Positions 54,343 through 63,400 of a DNA stretch of 64,000 bases are shown piece by piece (the stretch's first letter is position 1; every line of letters begins with the position of its first letter). Origin of the DNA: Acidobacteriota bacterium (GTDB lineage: Bacteria; Acidobacteriota; Blastocatellia; RBC074). The notes beneath the pieces are model-generated. The model made no database searches. It was given only the letters and a program-made list of their open reading frames with translations, and was not told where the DNA came from. The position numbers were made by a program, and so were the translations under genes. The stretch lies in the NCBI GenBank assembly GCA_016196035.1, contig JACPYM010000034.1, positions 1-64,000 of the forward strand, written 5' to 3'.

Positions 54343-54771
54343 TTACTCGCCCGCCCGCCGTTTCGCATGGCGCTGACGCTCGCGCTCGCCGATTTCCTGA
54401 AAGCGGTCGCGAATCCAATTGCCCACATCCTCTAGCGAAAAGTCTTTCGTCTCACCGCAAGGGGTTTTGAACCCGGCGGCAAAGCCCGGTTTCCACCAGT
54501 CCTCTTCGATGCGCACTTCATCCTCGAAATACGAAACGACCTGGCGGCAGGCCAGCGCGACGGTCGTCAATGAACTGTCTTCGGGCAAGGGCGCAAAGAC
54601 TGTCTTAACATTGGGGTCGAGTTCGCCCAGCCGCGCCAAAATGCGATTGAATTGCGCGGCGGCAAAGCGCGTTTCGCTCTCGCCCACCTGCGTCCATTGC
54701 ACGCGCACGGCCATGCGCGCCGTGCGGTGCAAAACGTTGATCAATTTTCTCAGTTCCTGTTCACGTTCCAT
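54343..54771 (-). CDS. Hypothetical soluble protein downstream of an ECF sigma factor
   Basis: 142 aa from the ATG at 54771, preceded by AAGGAG at a 6-base spacing; the longer frame to 54816 overlaps the sigma gene. Mostly helical (EREQELRKLINVLHRTARMAV, TRFAAAQFNRILARLGEL), with an acidic/aromatic patch (EVRIEEDWWKPGF) and a basic tail. No known motif. It lies 19 bp after the sigma factor gene and is therefore probably co-expressed; an accessory or anti-sigma role is a guess only. Confidence 0.7.
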   Translation of the reverse strand: MEREQELRKLINVLHRTARMAVRVQWTQVGESETRFAAAQFNRILARLGELDPNVKTVFAPLPEDSSLTTVALACRQVVSYFEDEVRIEEDWWKPGFAAGFKTPCGETKDFSLEDVGNWIRDRFQEIGERERQRHAKRRAGE

Positions 54772-54790
54772 TTGATACTCCTTCAAGATG

Positions 54791-55414
54791 TCAAAGTTTG
54801 GCTTTGACGCGCGCACGTTTGGTTTTCTGCGCCGGGTTTGCCTCCGGCGCCGCCAGTTGCTGGCGCAGTAATTGTTTGGCGCGATGCAAGCGCCATTTGA
54901 CCGTCGTCAGCGGCAAATCCAGAAAATCTGCGATGCGCGCCAACGGCACTTCGTCATAAAACCGCAGTTGCAAAATCAAGCGGTACTCTTCGGCCAGGGT
55001 TTCAATCGCCGCCCGCACCCAGGCCGTCTCGATACTTTCCGCTGGTTTGAACGGAATGGCCAGCACGCTGCTGTTCTCAAGCAAGGCCTCATCCAATTCG
55101 ACACGCTGGGCGCGTTCCCGCCGCGTGCGTTGTCCCAGGCGATACGCCGCGTGCCGTGTGATGGCATAAAGCCACGAGGCAAATTTATCCGGCTCTTCGA
55201 TGGACGGCAGCGCTTTGAAAGCCAGCAACAAGGCCTCTTGCACGATGTCTTCGGCCAATTCGTTGCCAGCGATGGTTTGCGCGACGCGATAGGCCGCCGT
55301 GCGGTAACGCAGCGCCAGCACGTCGAATGAACGCAGATCGCCCAGAATGGCGGCCAGCACCAATACGGCATCTGGCGCGGCCTCAGCTAAATTGTCGAAG
55401 TTGGAATCCGCCAT
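54791..55414 (-). CDS. ECF RNA polymerase sigma factor
   Basis: 207 aa. Region 2 (LAEDIVQEALLLAFKALPSIEEPDKFASWLYAITRHAAYR, residues about 52-92) and region 4 (EYRLILQLRFYDEVPLARIADFL and LPLTTVKWRLHRAKQLL, residues about 140-185) are both intact. Sigma-70 region 3 is absent, as in ECF factors. A basic, Lys/Arg-rich tail (KTKRARVKAKL) is present. No transmembrane anti-sigma gene adjoins it; only the soluble hypothetical protein downstream could play that part. Its regulon cannot be deduced. Confidence 0.92.
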   Translation of the reverse strand: MADSNFDNLAEAAPDAVLVLAAILGDLRSFDVLALRYRTAAYRVAQTIAGNELAEDIVQEALLLAFKALPSIEEPDKFASWLYAITRHAAYRLGQRTRRERAQRVELDEALLENSSVLAIPFKPAESIETAWVRAAIETLAEEYRLILQLRFYDEVPLARIADFLDLPLTTVKWRLHRAKQLLRQQLAAPEANPAQKTKRARVKAKL

Positions 55415-55615
55415 CCTTTGCTCTCGCTTGCACCTTACTAGAGACCGGGACTACGAAAAAGGATAGCGGCGGGATTGAAAAAAGTCGCGCGCGGTACTGT
55501 CACTGCCACGCATTCCTGATTTAACCGCTGATTGACTTCACCCAACATGCGTTCAAGAATACGCGCGCAATCGCAAACATTTCCATTTCAACAAACCATC
55601 AATTGAGGCTTCGTT

Positions 55616-56899
<1,284 letters not shown>

Positions 56900-56917
56900 G
56901 CGGCTATCGTTGGCATA

Positions 56918-57367
56918 ATGACAAACACAGCAGCACAAACCGTAACGCAAGATTCGCACCAGTTTCTGGACAGCTACAACTTGCTCTATCACATCGAAGT
57001 CGCGCGGCGGCTGCACGCGAACCCGCAAACGATTCTGGCGCGGGCGCGACAGAACCTCGAACGCTGGCTGCCCGCTCACGCCGGCAGTTTTTCGGAGCAC
57101 GCCTTGCAAGAATGGCGCGGCTTGCTGGATCAATTGAACGTCGTTGACTTGATGAAACTCATCACCGAAGACTCAGATGAAGGGCAGCGCTTACGCCAGT
57201 CTACGCCCTTTACCGGCATTCTCACCGAAACGGAGCGCGCTGAATTATGGAGGCGTTGTGCGGCAGGAAACCTTTCTCGAACTCATCCAGCGAGTGAAAG
57301 AAGTTCGCGGCATTGCTTTGCCGATTTCGGTGAATCAGCAATTGGGCATCACCAGCGCCTTTCATGA
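56918..57367 (+). CDS. Small partner protein of a nucleotidyltransferase module, copy 1
   Basis: 149 aa as an open frame. The first about 118 residues align well with the 120-aa protein at 63401 (shared RWLP(A/V)HAGS, EDSDEGQRLR.STPF.G). The relative at 63401 ends where the next gene starts, whereas here the frame runs about 30 codons further over the following pseudogene, so the tail is unlikely to be native. The role is unknown; the coupled arrangement with a nucleotidyltransferase resembles toxin-antitoxin modules. Confidence 0.65.
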   Translation: MTNTAAQTVTQDSHQFLDSYNLLYHIEVARRLHANPQTILARARQNLERWLPAHAGSFSEHALQEWRGLLDQLNVVDLMKLITEDSDEGQRLRQSTPFTGILTETERAELWRRCAAGNLSRTHPASERSSRHCFADFGESAIGHHQRLS

Positions 57368-57746
57368 TGAGCACGGCTATTATGCCGACAGCGGTGGGTT
57401 GGCGACGGTAGTCTTGCCGTCAGACTGGCAAGAACGATTGCAACCACTGGCTGACGATAGCGGCCAAATCATCGCGCATTGTCTTGAGCTTTATGATGTC
57501 GCCGTCAGCAAGCTGATGGCCAGTCGCGACCAAGATTGGGGCTTCCTGGCTTAGCTGCTCGCTGCGCAATTGATTGCCTTGCCAGAATTGGCTACACGGG
57601 CCGAGATGATCTTGCAAACGGCTGTCGCGCGCGCCTTGCAACCGCGACTGGAAAAGTTGGTCGCCAGTTTGCAGCAGCACCACACGCGCCCCGATCTCAC
57701 GCCGCTGCGGCAACTCATCCAACAATTCAACACGCCGAATCCATAA
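57258..57746 (+). pseudogene. Decayed DUF6036-like nucleotidyltransferase
   Basis: It starts with GTG at 57258 (VRQETFLELIQRVKEVRG), which aligns with MRKPAFIELIQQVRAITG of the 63741 gene. It then jumps directly to ISVNQQLGITSAFHDEHGYYAD. The roughly 38 residues with the catalytic GS..EAD motifs present in the paralogue are missing. A TAG at 57552 interrupts the frame; sequence after it stays open to TAA at 57744 (LLAAQLIALPELATRAEM). The internal deletion plus nonsense codon make this a pseudogene. Confidence 0.8.
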
Positions 57747-57748
57747 TG

Positions 57749-58056
57749 CTAATGCTGCCCAGCCCTGGGTTGCAGATATTCCAACAGCCAACTCTTCGCA
57801 AACGCCCAGTCCCGCCGCACCGTGCGCGCCGTGACGCCCAGCGCCTGCGCCGTCTCGGCTTCATCCAGCCCGACAAAATACCGCTTCCTGTAAAAAATCC
57901 GGTGATGACAATGTAGGGGCAGACCTGGGTGTTTGCCCCGGTCGCTTTTGCGGCCTTCGATGCCGTCTGTTGCCACCGGGGCAAACACCCAGGTCTGCCC
58001 CTATATTGTCACCGAAAAATTTACAGGAAGAAATACCGTAGCTCGACGACGTTCAC
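57749..58056 (-). pseudogene. ECF sigma factor fragment split by a MITE-like element
   Basis: Minus-strand codons at 58056-58031 read VNVVELRYF. After the insert at 57884-58030 the frame resumes from the duplicated CGGTATTT and continues VGLDEAETAQALGVTARTVRRDW to the stop at 57749. Removing the insert and one target copy restores the ungapped region 4 of an ECF sigma factor of the VVELRYFxGL type. The N-terminal regions are absent: upstream there are stops and other repeats. So the gene was already truncated or was destroyed by later insertions. Confidence 0.85.
57884..58030. mobile_element. MITE-like element with 8-bp target duplication, family I
   Basis: 147 bp. Terminal inverted repeats of about 56-59 bp (57884-57942 and 57975-58030; ends CTTCCTGTAAA) enclose GTTTGCCCCGGT-type palindrome sequence. 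It is flanked by exact 8-bp direct repeats AAATACCG at 57876-57883 and 58031-58038. There is no coding capacity. The insertion splits a sigma factor reading frame. A degenerate copy of its right end (ACCGAAAACTTTACAGAAGG) occurs at 58117-58136. Confidence 0.9.
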
Positions 58057-58147
58057 ACTTCAGCGCGTCTACGGATCGCCACGTACACGCCGCAGCGTGA
58101 ACTCTGAACGGCCAGCACCGAAAACTTTACAGAAGGAATAATTTCTC

Positions 58148-58342
58148 GCAACTGCTCAGCCCCAAGGGGGCGAAGTAAAGAAGCCCAGGGCAACGCCCTG
58201 GGAGCAGGACATCAGATCAGGTGAGCCCCAACGGGGGCGAAATAGTTATTGCGCCCCGTCGGGGCTTGGAAACCATCCATCTGCTGACCCGGTGCGTTGC
58301 ACCGGGCTATCATATTGCGCCCCCTTGGGGCTGAGTAGCTAC
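58148..58342. mobile_element. MITE-like element with 8-bp target duplication, family D
   Basis: 195 bp, flanked by exact direct repeats AATTTCTC at 58140-58147 and 58343-58350. Terminal inverted repeats GCAACTGCTCAGCCCC / GGGGCTGAGTAGCTAC; the core arms at 58155-58172 and 58318-58335 are perfect. Inside lie CCCAGGGC..GCCCTGGG and CGGGGCTT-type palindromes, the same organisation as 24359-24565. Non-coding. Confidence 0.85.
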
Positions 58343-58439
58343 AATTTCTCAAAAAAGTCAGTCGTTGCTGTCCGTTTCCGCCCGCCAAACCCGTTTCCTT
58401 TCATGCCCGGCGATTTTTTGCGCACAAGGCAGCGGTGAC

Positions 58440-58475
58440 TTGATCTACATCAAGAAGTGACTTGCGCTAGATCAA
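58440..58475. promoter_or_regulatory. Tandem FNR/CRP-type boxes without an obvious target gene
   Basis: TTGATCTACATCAA (58440-58453) is a perfect match to the FNR/DNR consensus TTGATnnnnATCAA. TTGCGCTAGATCAA (58462-58475) is a near match (one half-site degenerate). Their centres are 22 bp apart, about two helical turns. No convincing gene follows on either strand within several hundred bases; the 77-codon plus-strand frame at 58457 is not recognised. Confidence 0.45.
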
Positions 58476-58631
58476 TGACAGCCTTTGCCGCGCCGTTGAA
58501 AATGCCGTTGCGCAAATTGTATGGCAAGCGAATACGCGCGCCGCGCAGCTTCACCCCCACGCTGCTGGGCGTTGGCCTGAGTGATTACCAGGGGAGTGTC
58601 CGCAAGCAGTCAAGGGAAAAAACGCAGGCTT

Positions 58632-58807
58632 TAGATCAGTTTGCAATTGAATGTACGGGCGGCGCGGTGGGGCCAGTACCGCGCGCGTGAGCAAGCGCTG
58701 CGTCAACGCTGGCGGCTTATGGCATACCCAGAGTCTCCGCTTGCTGACGCGCGCGGTACCGACCGGGAGCGCGCCTTTTCCCGTACACCGCTCTGCCATC
58801 CGATCTA
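58632..58807. repeat. Palindromic dispersed repeat, family A, copy 2
   Basis: Inverted relative of bases 1-136. Outer ends TTAGATC and GATCTAG; inner arms GTACCGCGCGCGT.AGCAAG at 58677 and 58737 in inverted order. No exact target duplication at the edges. It helps fill the gene-free stretch 57747-59221. Confidence 0.8.
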
Positions 58808-58995
58808 GAGGGTTGGCGCCAGCCGGGTAACCGCAGTTTTGGGCGCCGCAAAATTTTCTTGCAACACTCGCGGCGAGTTCCGCACTTCGAAATGTACCGG
58901 GGACTTCCACACAGGCCTGCCTGCAACTCCGACCAAGTCTTGGAGGCGGTGTCTTGCTACCTGGAGCGACCAGGGCTGGATTGAACTCAATTTTT

Positions 58996-59207
58996 CTGAT
59001 CACTGCGGATTTTGTGGTGACAGCCCCAGCGGGGCGAAATGTTTATAGTTGGAATGCGAAAGAGCACGCGAGCCCCAGCGGGGCGGTATCTGCCGGCTCA
59101 GATGTCGCTCCTAACGGAGCTAAGCGCATAGATTTGACTGGTTGCTATAAACATTGCGCGCCGCTGGCGCTGGAAAACACTCAAACCACAAAATCCGGTA
59201 GGACTAG
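58996..59207. mobile_element. MITE-like element with 8-bp target duplication, family B, copy 2
   Basis: 212 bp, flanked by exact direct repeats CAATTTTT at 58988-58995 and 59208-59215. Termini CTGATCACTGCGGATTTTG and, inverted, CTAGTCCTACCGGATTTTG; internal GCCCCAGCGGGGC palindromes. Same family as 1275-1487. Its right edge lies 14 bp (target copy plus AGCACG) before the start codon of the methyltransferase gene at 59222. Confidence 0.9.
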
Positions 59208-59221
59208 CAATTTTTAGCACG

Positions 59222-60046
59222 ATGAATAAACAACCCAACATTTACGACCAACACTGGGACGCGCGCGCTTACCTGCGCCATTACTACAGCCAGGCGTTCA
59301 TCCCGGATGACGAAGAGGCGATCTATCAGCGCCTCATTCCTTACTTTCAACAACGTGGGCAGCAGCGCGCGCAACACGGCGGGCGGCGCTTTGCCCGCGC
59401 GTTGGATTTCGGCTGTGGGCCAACGCTTCATCACCTGAATTTGTTAGCGCCGTGGGCAGATGAATTGCACGCCGCCGATTACCTGCCCGGCAATTTGCAG
59501 GAAATACAACGCTGGTTGCGCGCGGAACCGGAAGCGCACGATTGGGACCTGAAAATCCGGCGCGTGATTGAAGTGGAAACGCAGGCCGCAGTCACCGACG
59601 CCATGCTGGCGGCGCGCAAGGCCTTGTTGCGGCAGCGGCTGACAACGCTTAAACCTTGCGACGTGCGGCAGGCCGATCCGTTGGGCGACGGCAGTCAGTA
59701 CGATCTTTTATTCTCGGCTTATTGCGTAGATGCGGCTTCGGACTCGGCGGCGGAATGGCGGCTGTGGATGCAAAACCTCTTAACGCTGTGCCGCGACGAT
59801 GGCGTCGTCTTGCTGGTGTCATCCAGCAAAGCGCGGCAATACCGCATCGGCAACCAGCTTTTCCCCGAAGCCAACATTGACGCGAACGACATGTCAGCGG
59901 CGTTGCTGGCAGCAGGCTTTTCGCCGCAACGCATCCGGCTTGAAACCGTAGCGATCAAGGATTGGGCGGAAGACGCTTTCAACGCCATCACCATCGCCAT
60001 TGCCGAAAAGGGCGCGGCCAGGGAGGGGGATGCCACAGCCGTCTGA
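59222..60046 (+). CDS. NNMT/PNMT/TEMT-type SAM methyltransferase
   Basis: 274 aa. The N-terminal YDQHWDARAYLRHYYSQ segment, followed by the SAM loop ALDFGCGPTLHHLNLLAPW (about residue 60) and the acidic strand ADYLPGNLQEIQRWL, is characteristic of the nicotinamide/phenylethanolamine N-methyltransferase family. Related bacterial enzymes N-methylate amines or guanidines, for example in guanitoxin formation. No Shine-Dalgarno is present: the bases before ATG come from a MITE insertion whose target copy ends 6 bases upstream. The 3' end overlaps the decarboxylase gene by 17 bp. It is likely part of a guanidine pathway with the amidinotransferase. Confidence 0.85.
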   Translation: MNKQPNIYDQHWDARAYLRHYYSQAFIPDDEEAIYQRLIPYFQQRGQQRAQHGGRRFARALDFGCGPTLHHLNLLAPWADELHAADYLPGNLQEIQRWLRAEPEAHDWDLKIRRVIEVETQAAVTDAMLAARKALLRQRLTTLKPCDVRQADPLGDGSQYDLLFSAYCVDAASDSAAEWRLWMQNLLTLCRDDGVVLLVSSSKARQYRIGNQLFPEANIDANDMSAALLAAGFSPQRIRLETVAIKDWAEDAFNAITIAIAEKGAAREGDATAV

Positions 60047-61160
60047 CCTTTTTCACCTCACCCGCCATTTGCCAACGCCCTTGCTGGTCATTGACCAAGC
60101 GCAGGTGTGCGCGAACATCGGGCAGTTGCGGCAGGCTTTGCCAGCAGTCGAATTGTTTTACGCCGTGAAATGCAACGCTCACCCGCACGTACTGGCAGCC
60201 GTGCAACAGATGGAAGCCGGTTTCGAGATCGCGTCCCTCAGCGAAGCCGCGACCGTGCGGCGTATGGGCGTAGCGCCGGAACGCATCATCTGCTTGCATC
60301 CGATCAAAGCGCCGGAATTTTTGCGCTACTTGCATCGTCATCAGATTGGCGTGCTGGCGGCGGATAGCCGCGCCGAACTCGACAAGCTGGCCGCACACGC
60401 ACCGCACAGCCGCATCGTCTTACGCCTCAACGTCGCCAACACCGGCAGCGTTTTCCCTCTGAGCAACAAGTTCGGCAGCGCGCCGGAGGAAGCGTTGGGT
60501 CTGTTGAGTTATGCCCGCGAACGTGGGCTGCAACCGCATGGGTTGACGATTCACGTCGGCTCGCAATGTGAACGCGCGGCGACGTGGACAGAAGCGTTGC
60601 ACGTTTGCCGCCAAGTCTGGCGCGACGCGCATCGAGCTGGATTTGCGCTGAAATTATTAAGCCTGGGTGGTGGCTTGCCTGCGCCCTACGCGCCGGAGGG
60701 GCTGACGGCGGCACAAGTGGCGTTGACGATACGCACCGCGCTGGAAAACTTCGCTTTGCCCACCGGCTGCGCCCTCAGTATCGAACCGGGCCGCGCCCTG
60801 GTCGCCAATGCCGGGACGCTCATCGCCTCGGTCGTAGGCTTAGCCGAACGTCAGAACGGCAGTTGGGCCTATCTCGATGCCGGTGTTTATCACGGCCTGT
60901 TTGAAGCTTGCGCGGCGGGCGGCGGCTTGCCTTTTCAACTGAGCACGAATCAACCCGGTCGTCCGCCCATGCTTTACAACCTCGGCGGCCCGACCTGCGA
61001 CGGCTTCGATATGCCGTTCGAACGCCGCGCCTTGCCGGAACTGCGCCTCGGCGACCGGGTCGCGATTCACACTGCCGGTGCGTATTCGACAGAGCTTTCT
61101 TCTACGTTTAACGGCTTTCCGGCGCCGACGGTGTATGGGTTGGAGGAGTTACAGCAGTAA
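60030..61160 (+). CDS. Ornithine/diaminopimelate-type PLP decarboxylase (fold type III)
   Basis: 376 aa from the ATG at 60030 (GGGAGGGGG directly upstream; a TTG at 60000 is an alternative). The PLP lysine is K47 in FYAVKCNAHP. HVGSQC (about residue 175), the glycine-rich phosphate site SLGGGLPAPY and GPTCDGFD with the catalytic Cys (C323) follow. GPTCDG is more typical of ornithine decarboxylases than of diaminopimelate decarboxylase, so decarboxylation of ornithine or another basic amino acid to a diamine is the best guess. The overlap with the methyltransferase gene indicates a shared transcript. Confidence 0.85.
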   Translation: MPQPSDLFHLTRHLPTPLLVIDQAQVCANIGQLRQALPAVELFYAVKCNAHPHVLAAVQQMEAGFEIASLSEAATVRRMGVAPERIICLHPIKAPEFLRYLHRHQIGVLAADSRAELDKLAAHAPHSRIVLRLNVANTGSVFPLSNKFGSAPEEALGLLSYARERGLQPHGLTIHVGSQCERAATWTEALHVCRQVWRDAHRAGFALKLLSLGGGLPAPYAPEGLTAAQVALTIRTALENFALPTGCALSIEPGRALVANAGTLIASVVGLAERQNGSWAYLDAGVYHGLFEACAAGGGLPFQLSTNQPGRPPMLYNLGGPTCDGFDMPFERRALPELRLGDRVAIHTAGAYSTELSSTFNGFPAPTVYGLEELQQ

Positions 61161-61451
61161 CTATTGCCCCATGCGCATCAGGCGGTTTTGAAATGAGTCA
61201 GGCTGGATGTCTTGTTTGATCTGACGGAGTTCATTTTCCAGAAGAGCGAACCTGCCGCGCAAATCAACATACATGTCCCGCTGCATCTTGAGCATCTCAC
61301 GTTGCAATTGGGTAAGCACATCTAATTTAGCATTGATTTCGTTGACCGTTGTCTGCAACACGGCTTGTCCCGTTTCGAGTGAGGCCAGGCGCGCTTCAAG
61401 CGAAGGTGGTGGATGTTGTTGGGTTGTTTCGTTCTCAAGTGGATCGGTCAT
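61161..61451 (-). CDS. Small coiled-coil protein
   Basis: 96 aa from the ATG at 61451 (GAGG upstream; the longer frame to 61499 overlaps the next gene's leader). The N-terminal about 17 residues are Gln/Pro-rich. From residue 18 on there is heptad-like helix (LEARLASLETGQAVLQTTVNEINAKLDVLTQLQREMLKM), ending in LENELRQIKQDI. It lies antisense inside the guanidine cluster, its stop abutting the decarboxylase stop. Similar small coiled-coil proteins are frequent in Acidobacteriota; the role is unknown. Confidence 0.6.
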   Translation of the reverse strand: MTDPLENETTQQHPPPSLEARLASLETGQAVLQTTVNEINAKLDVLTQLQREMLKMQRDMYVDLRGRFALLENELRQIKQDIQPDSFQNRLMRMGQ

Positions 61452-61485
61452 AGCGATTACCTCATCGGCATCATACGGAGAATTT

Positions 61486-62280
61486 ATGAGCCTCGTCAAT
61501 GTTCACAAACAGACACGCTCCAATTTGGTAAGCGTGACGGTTGCCGAAGACCCAAGCTTGGCTGACAAGATCGAAGAACTGGATCGCCAATCCTGGCCGC
61601 CATATTTACTGCAAGCGCACAAACCGTTTGAGTCAGCTTTTAATGTTACTTGGCTTGCCATTTACGACTATTGGCCTGAGTGCCAGTTTGGATTATTTGA
61701 TAAGACGACCGGCGAGTTAGTAGCTTGGGGTAACTCAGCGCCGCTTGCCTGGACACAACGCACAGATGACCTGCCTAACACCGGATGGGATTGGGCGATG
61801 CACCAGGCTTTTCTCGGTAACATAAACAAGGTAACACCTAATGCCTTGGCCGCTCTTGGAATTTCAGTCAGACAAGCCGCTCGCAATCAAGGCATAAGCG
61901 CAGCGGCAATAGCGACGATGAAACAAATAGCCAGAAGGCTGGGTTGTGATTCCTTGATTGCGCCTGTACGCCCGAGCCTAAAGAGTCTTTACCCTTTAAC
62001 TCCGATAACTGAATACCTAACTTGGCAAGACGACACAGGTCTTCCGTTTGATCCGTGGTTGCGCACACATCTGCGATTGGGCGCAACGATCATCAAAGCT
62101 TGCCCGCAATCTATGAGACTTACAGGCAAGGTTGCAGATTGGGAAAAATGGACTGGCCTGAAGTTTCCGGCCAGCCAGCATTACGTCGTTCCACAAATGC
62201 TAAGTACCTTAAAAATAGATCGTGAGAAGGACGAAGGAATTTATGTTGAGCCAAACGTTTGGATGGAGCACAAGTTATGA
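61486..62280 (+). CDS. GNAT-like acyltransferase
   Basis: 264 aa from the ATG at 61486 (GGAG 6-8 bases upstream). Core GNAT-type features: FGLFDKTTGELVAWGNS, LGISVRQAARNQGISAAAIATMKQIARRLG (pantetheine-loop helix, about residues 130-160) and a C-terminal segment KVADWEKWTGLKFPASQHYVVP. The gene is visibly richer in A+T than its neighbours. Its first seven codons (MSLVNVH) are identical in protein to those of the next gene. The stop overlaps the amidinotransferase start (ATGA). It may N-acylate the cluster product. Confidence 0.75.
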   Translation: MSLVNVHKQTRSNLVSVTVAEDPSLADKIEELDRQSWPPYLLQAHKPFESAFNVTWLAIYDYWPECQFGLFDKTTGELVAWGNSAPLAWTQRTDDLPNTGWDWAMHQAFLGNINKVTPNALAALGISVRQAARNQGISAAAIATMKQIARRLGCDSLIAPVRPSLKSLYPLTPITEYLTWQDDTGLPFDPWLRTHLRLGATIIKACPQSMRLTGKVADWEKWTGLKFPASQHYVVPQMLSTLKIDREKDEGIYVEPNVWMEHKL

Positions 62281-63341
62281 GCCTAGTTAATGTTCACAAC
62301 GAATGGGATCCGCTCGAAGAAGTCATCGTCGGGCGCGCCGCCAACGCCCGTATCGCACGGCCCGACAAAGGCCTTTTCGCGGTCGAATACCGCGAGTATG
62401 GGCAAGCCGAAAACATCCCGTCCGGCCCCTACCCGCAGCGCGTCATCGAAGAAACCGAAGAAGACCTCGCCGTCTTGATCGAGACGTTTCAAAGGCTCGG
62501 CGTAACGGTGCGCCGCCCCGAAATCCGGGAGCACGCGCAACCATTCAGCACGCCCGATTGGGCGAGCGATGGGCAATACAACTATTGCCCGCGCGATCTG
62601 TTTGTGGCGGTTGGGCAAACGCTGATCGAAGCGCCGATGACCTTGCGCGCGCGGCAATTGGAAACACTCTCGTTCAAACCCATCCTGCTCGATTACCTGC
62701 GTTCGGGCAGCCGCTGGATCAGCGCGCCCAAGCCGCGTTTGGCGGATGAAATGTACAACGCGACCGGTCAGGGCTTGGCAATTCGTGAACACGAGCCGGT
62801 GTTTGACGCGGCGAATGTGCTGCGCGTGGGGCGCGACTTGCTCTATCTGGTTTCCGACAGCGGCAATCGTTGCGGCGCGCATTGGTTGCAAACCTGCGTT
62901 GGCACGGATTATCGCGTGCGCGCTTATGACAACGTATACACCGGCACGCACGTAGACACGACCATCACACTGGTGCGGCCCGGCTTGGTCGTGGTCAATG
63001 CCGCGCGCGTCGGGCCACGCAATTTGCCAGAGCTGTTCCGCGACTGGGAAGTGATTTACCTGGAGGCGGTGACGGACATCGGCTACACGGGGACGGCGTA
63101 TGCGTCGGTCTGGATCGGCCTGAATTTCATGATGGTCAACCCGGAGACGGCCATTGTTGACGCGCGGCAAACGGCGTTGCGGCGGGAACTGGAAAAACGC
63201 GGCGTGGCGATCATCCCCTTGCAATTGCGGCACGCGCGCACGCTGGGTGGCGGCTTTCATTGCGTGACATTGGATGTGCGCAGGCGCGGCGGATTGGAAA
63301 CGTATTGTCAGCAGCGCGGAAACGAACCCCTTCTTGTTTAG
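62277..63341 (+). CDS. Arginine:X amidinotransferase (AGAT/inosamine-type)
   Basis: 354 aa, start ATGA-coupled to the GNAT-like gene. The family transfers an amidino group from arginine to an amine, giving a guanidino compound and ornithine. Catalytic residues can be placed: D177 in VFDAANV, H225 in TGTHVDT, C329 in GGGFHCVTLD. The spacings D-H 48 and H-C 104 equal those in human AGAT within one residue. MSLVNVHNEWDPLEEVIVG is a typical N-terminus. In context it would modify a diamine or amino alcohol made by the decarboxylase upstream, before N-methylation. Confidence 0.92.
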   Translation: MSLVNVHNEWDPLEEVIVGRAANARIARPDKGLFAVEYREYGQAENIPSGPYPQRVIEETEEDLAVLIETFQRLGVTVRRPEIREHAQPFSTPDWASDGQYNYCPRDLFVAVGQTLIEAPMTLRARQLETLSFKPILLDYLRSGSRWISAPKPRLADEMYNATGQGLAIREHEPVFDAANVLRVGRDLLYLVSDSGNRCGAHWLQTCVGTDYRVRAYDNVYTGTHVDTTITLVRPGLVVVNAARVGPRNLPELFRDWEVIYLEAVTDIGYTGTAYASVWIGLNFMMVNPETAIVDARQTALRRELEKRGVAIIPLQLRHARTLGGGFHCVTLDVRRRGGLETYCQQRGNEPLLV

Positions 63342-63400
63342 TGGACAAGCAAATCAGCGCGGTCTTTCCCTCTGCGCGTCAAGCCTATATCATGCGCGCG

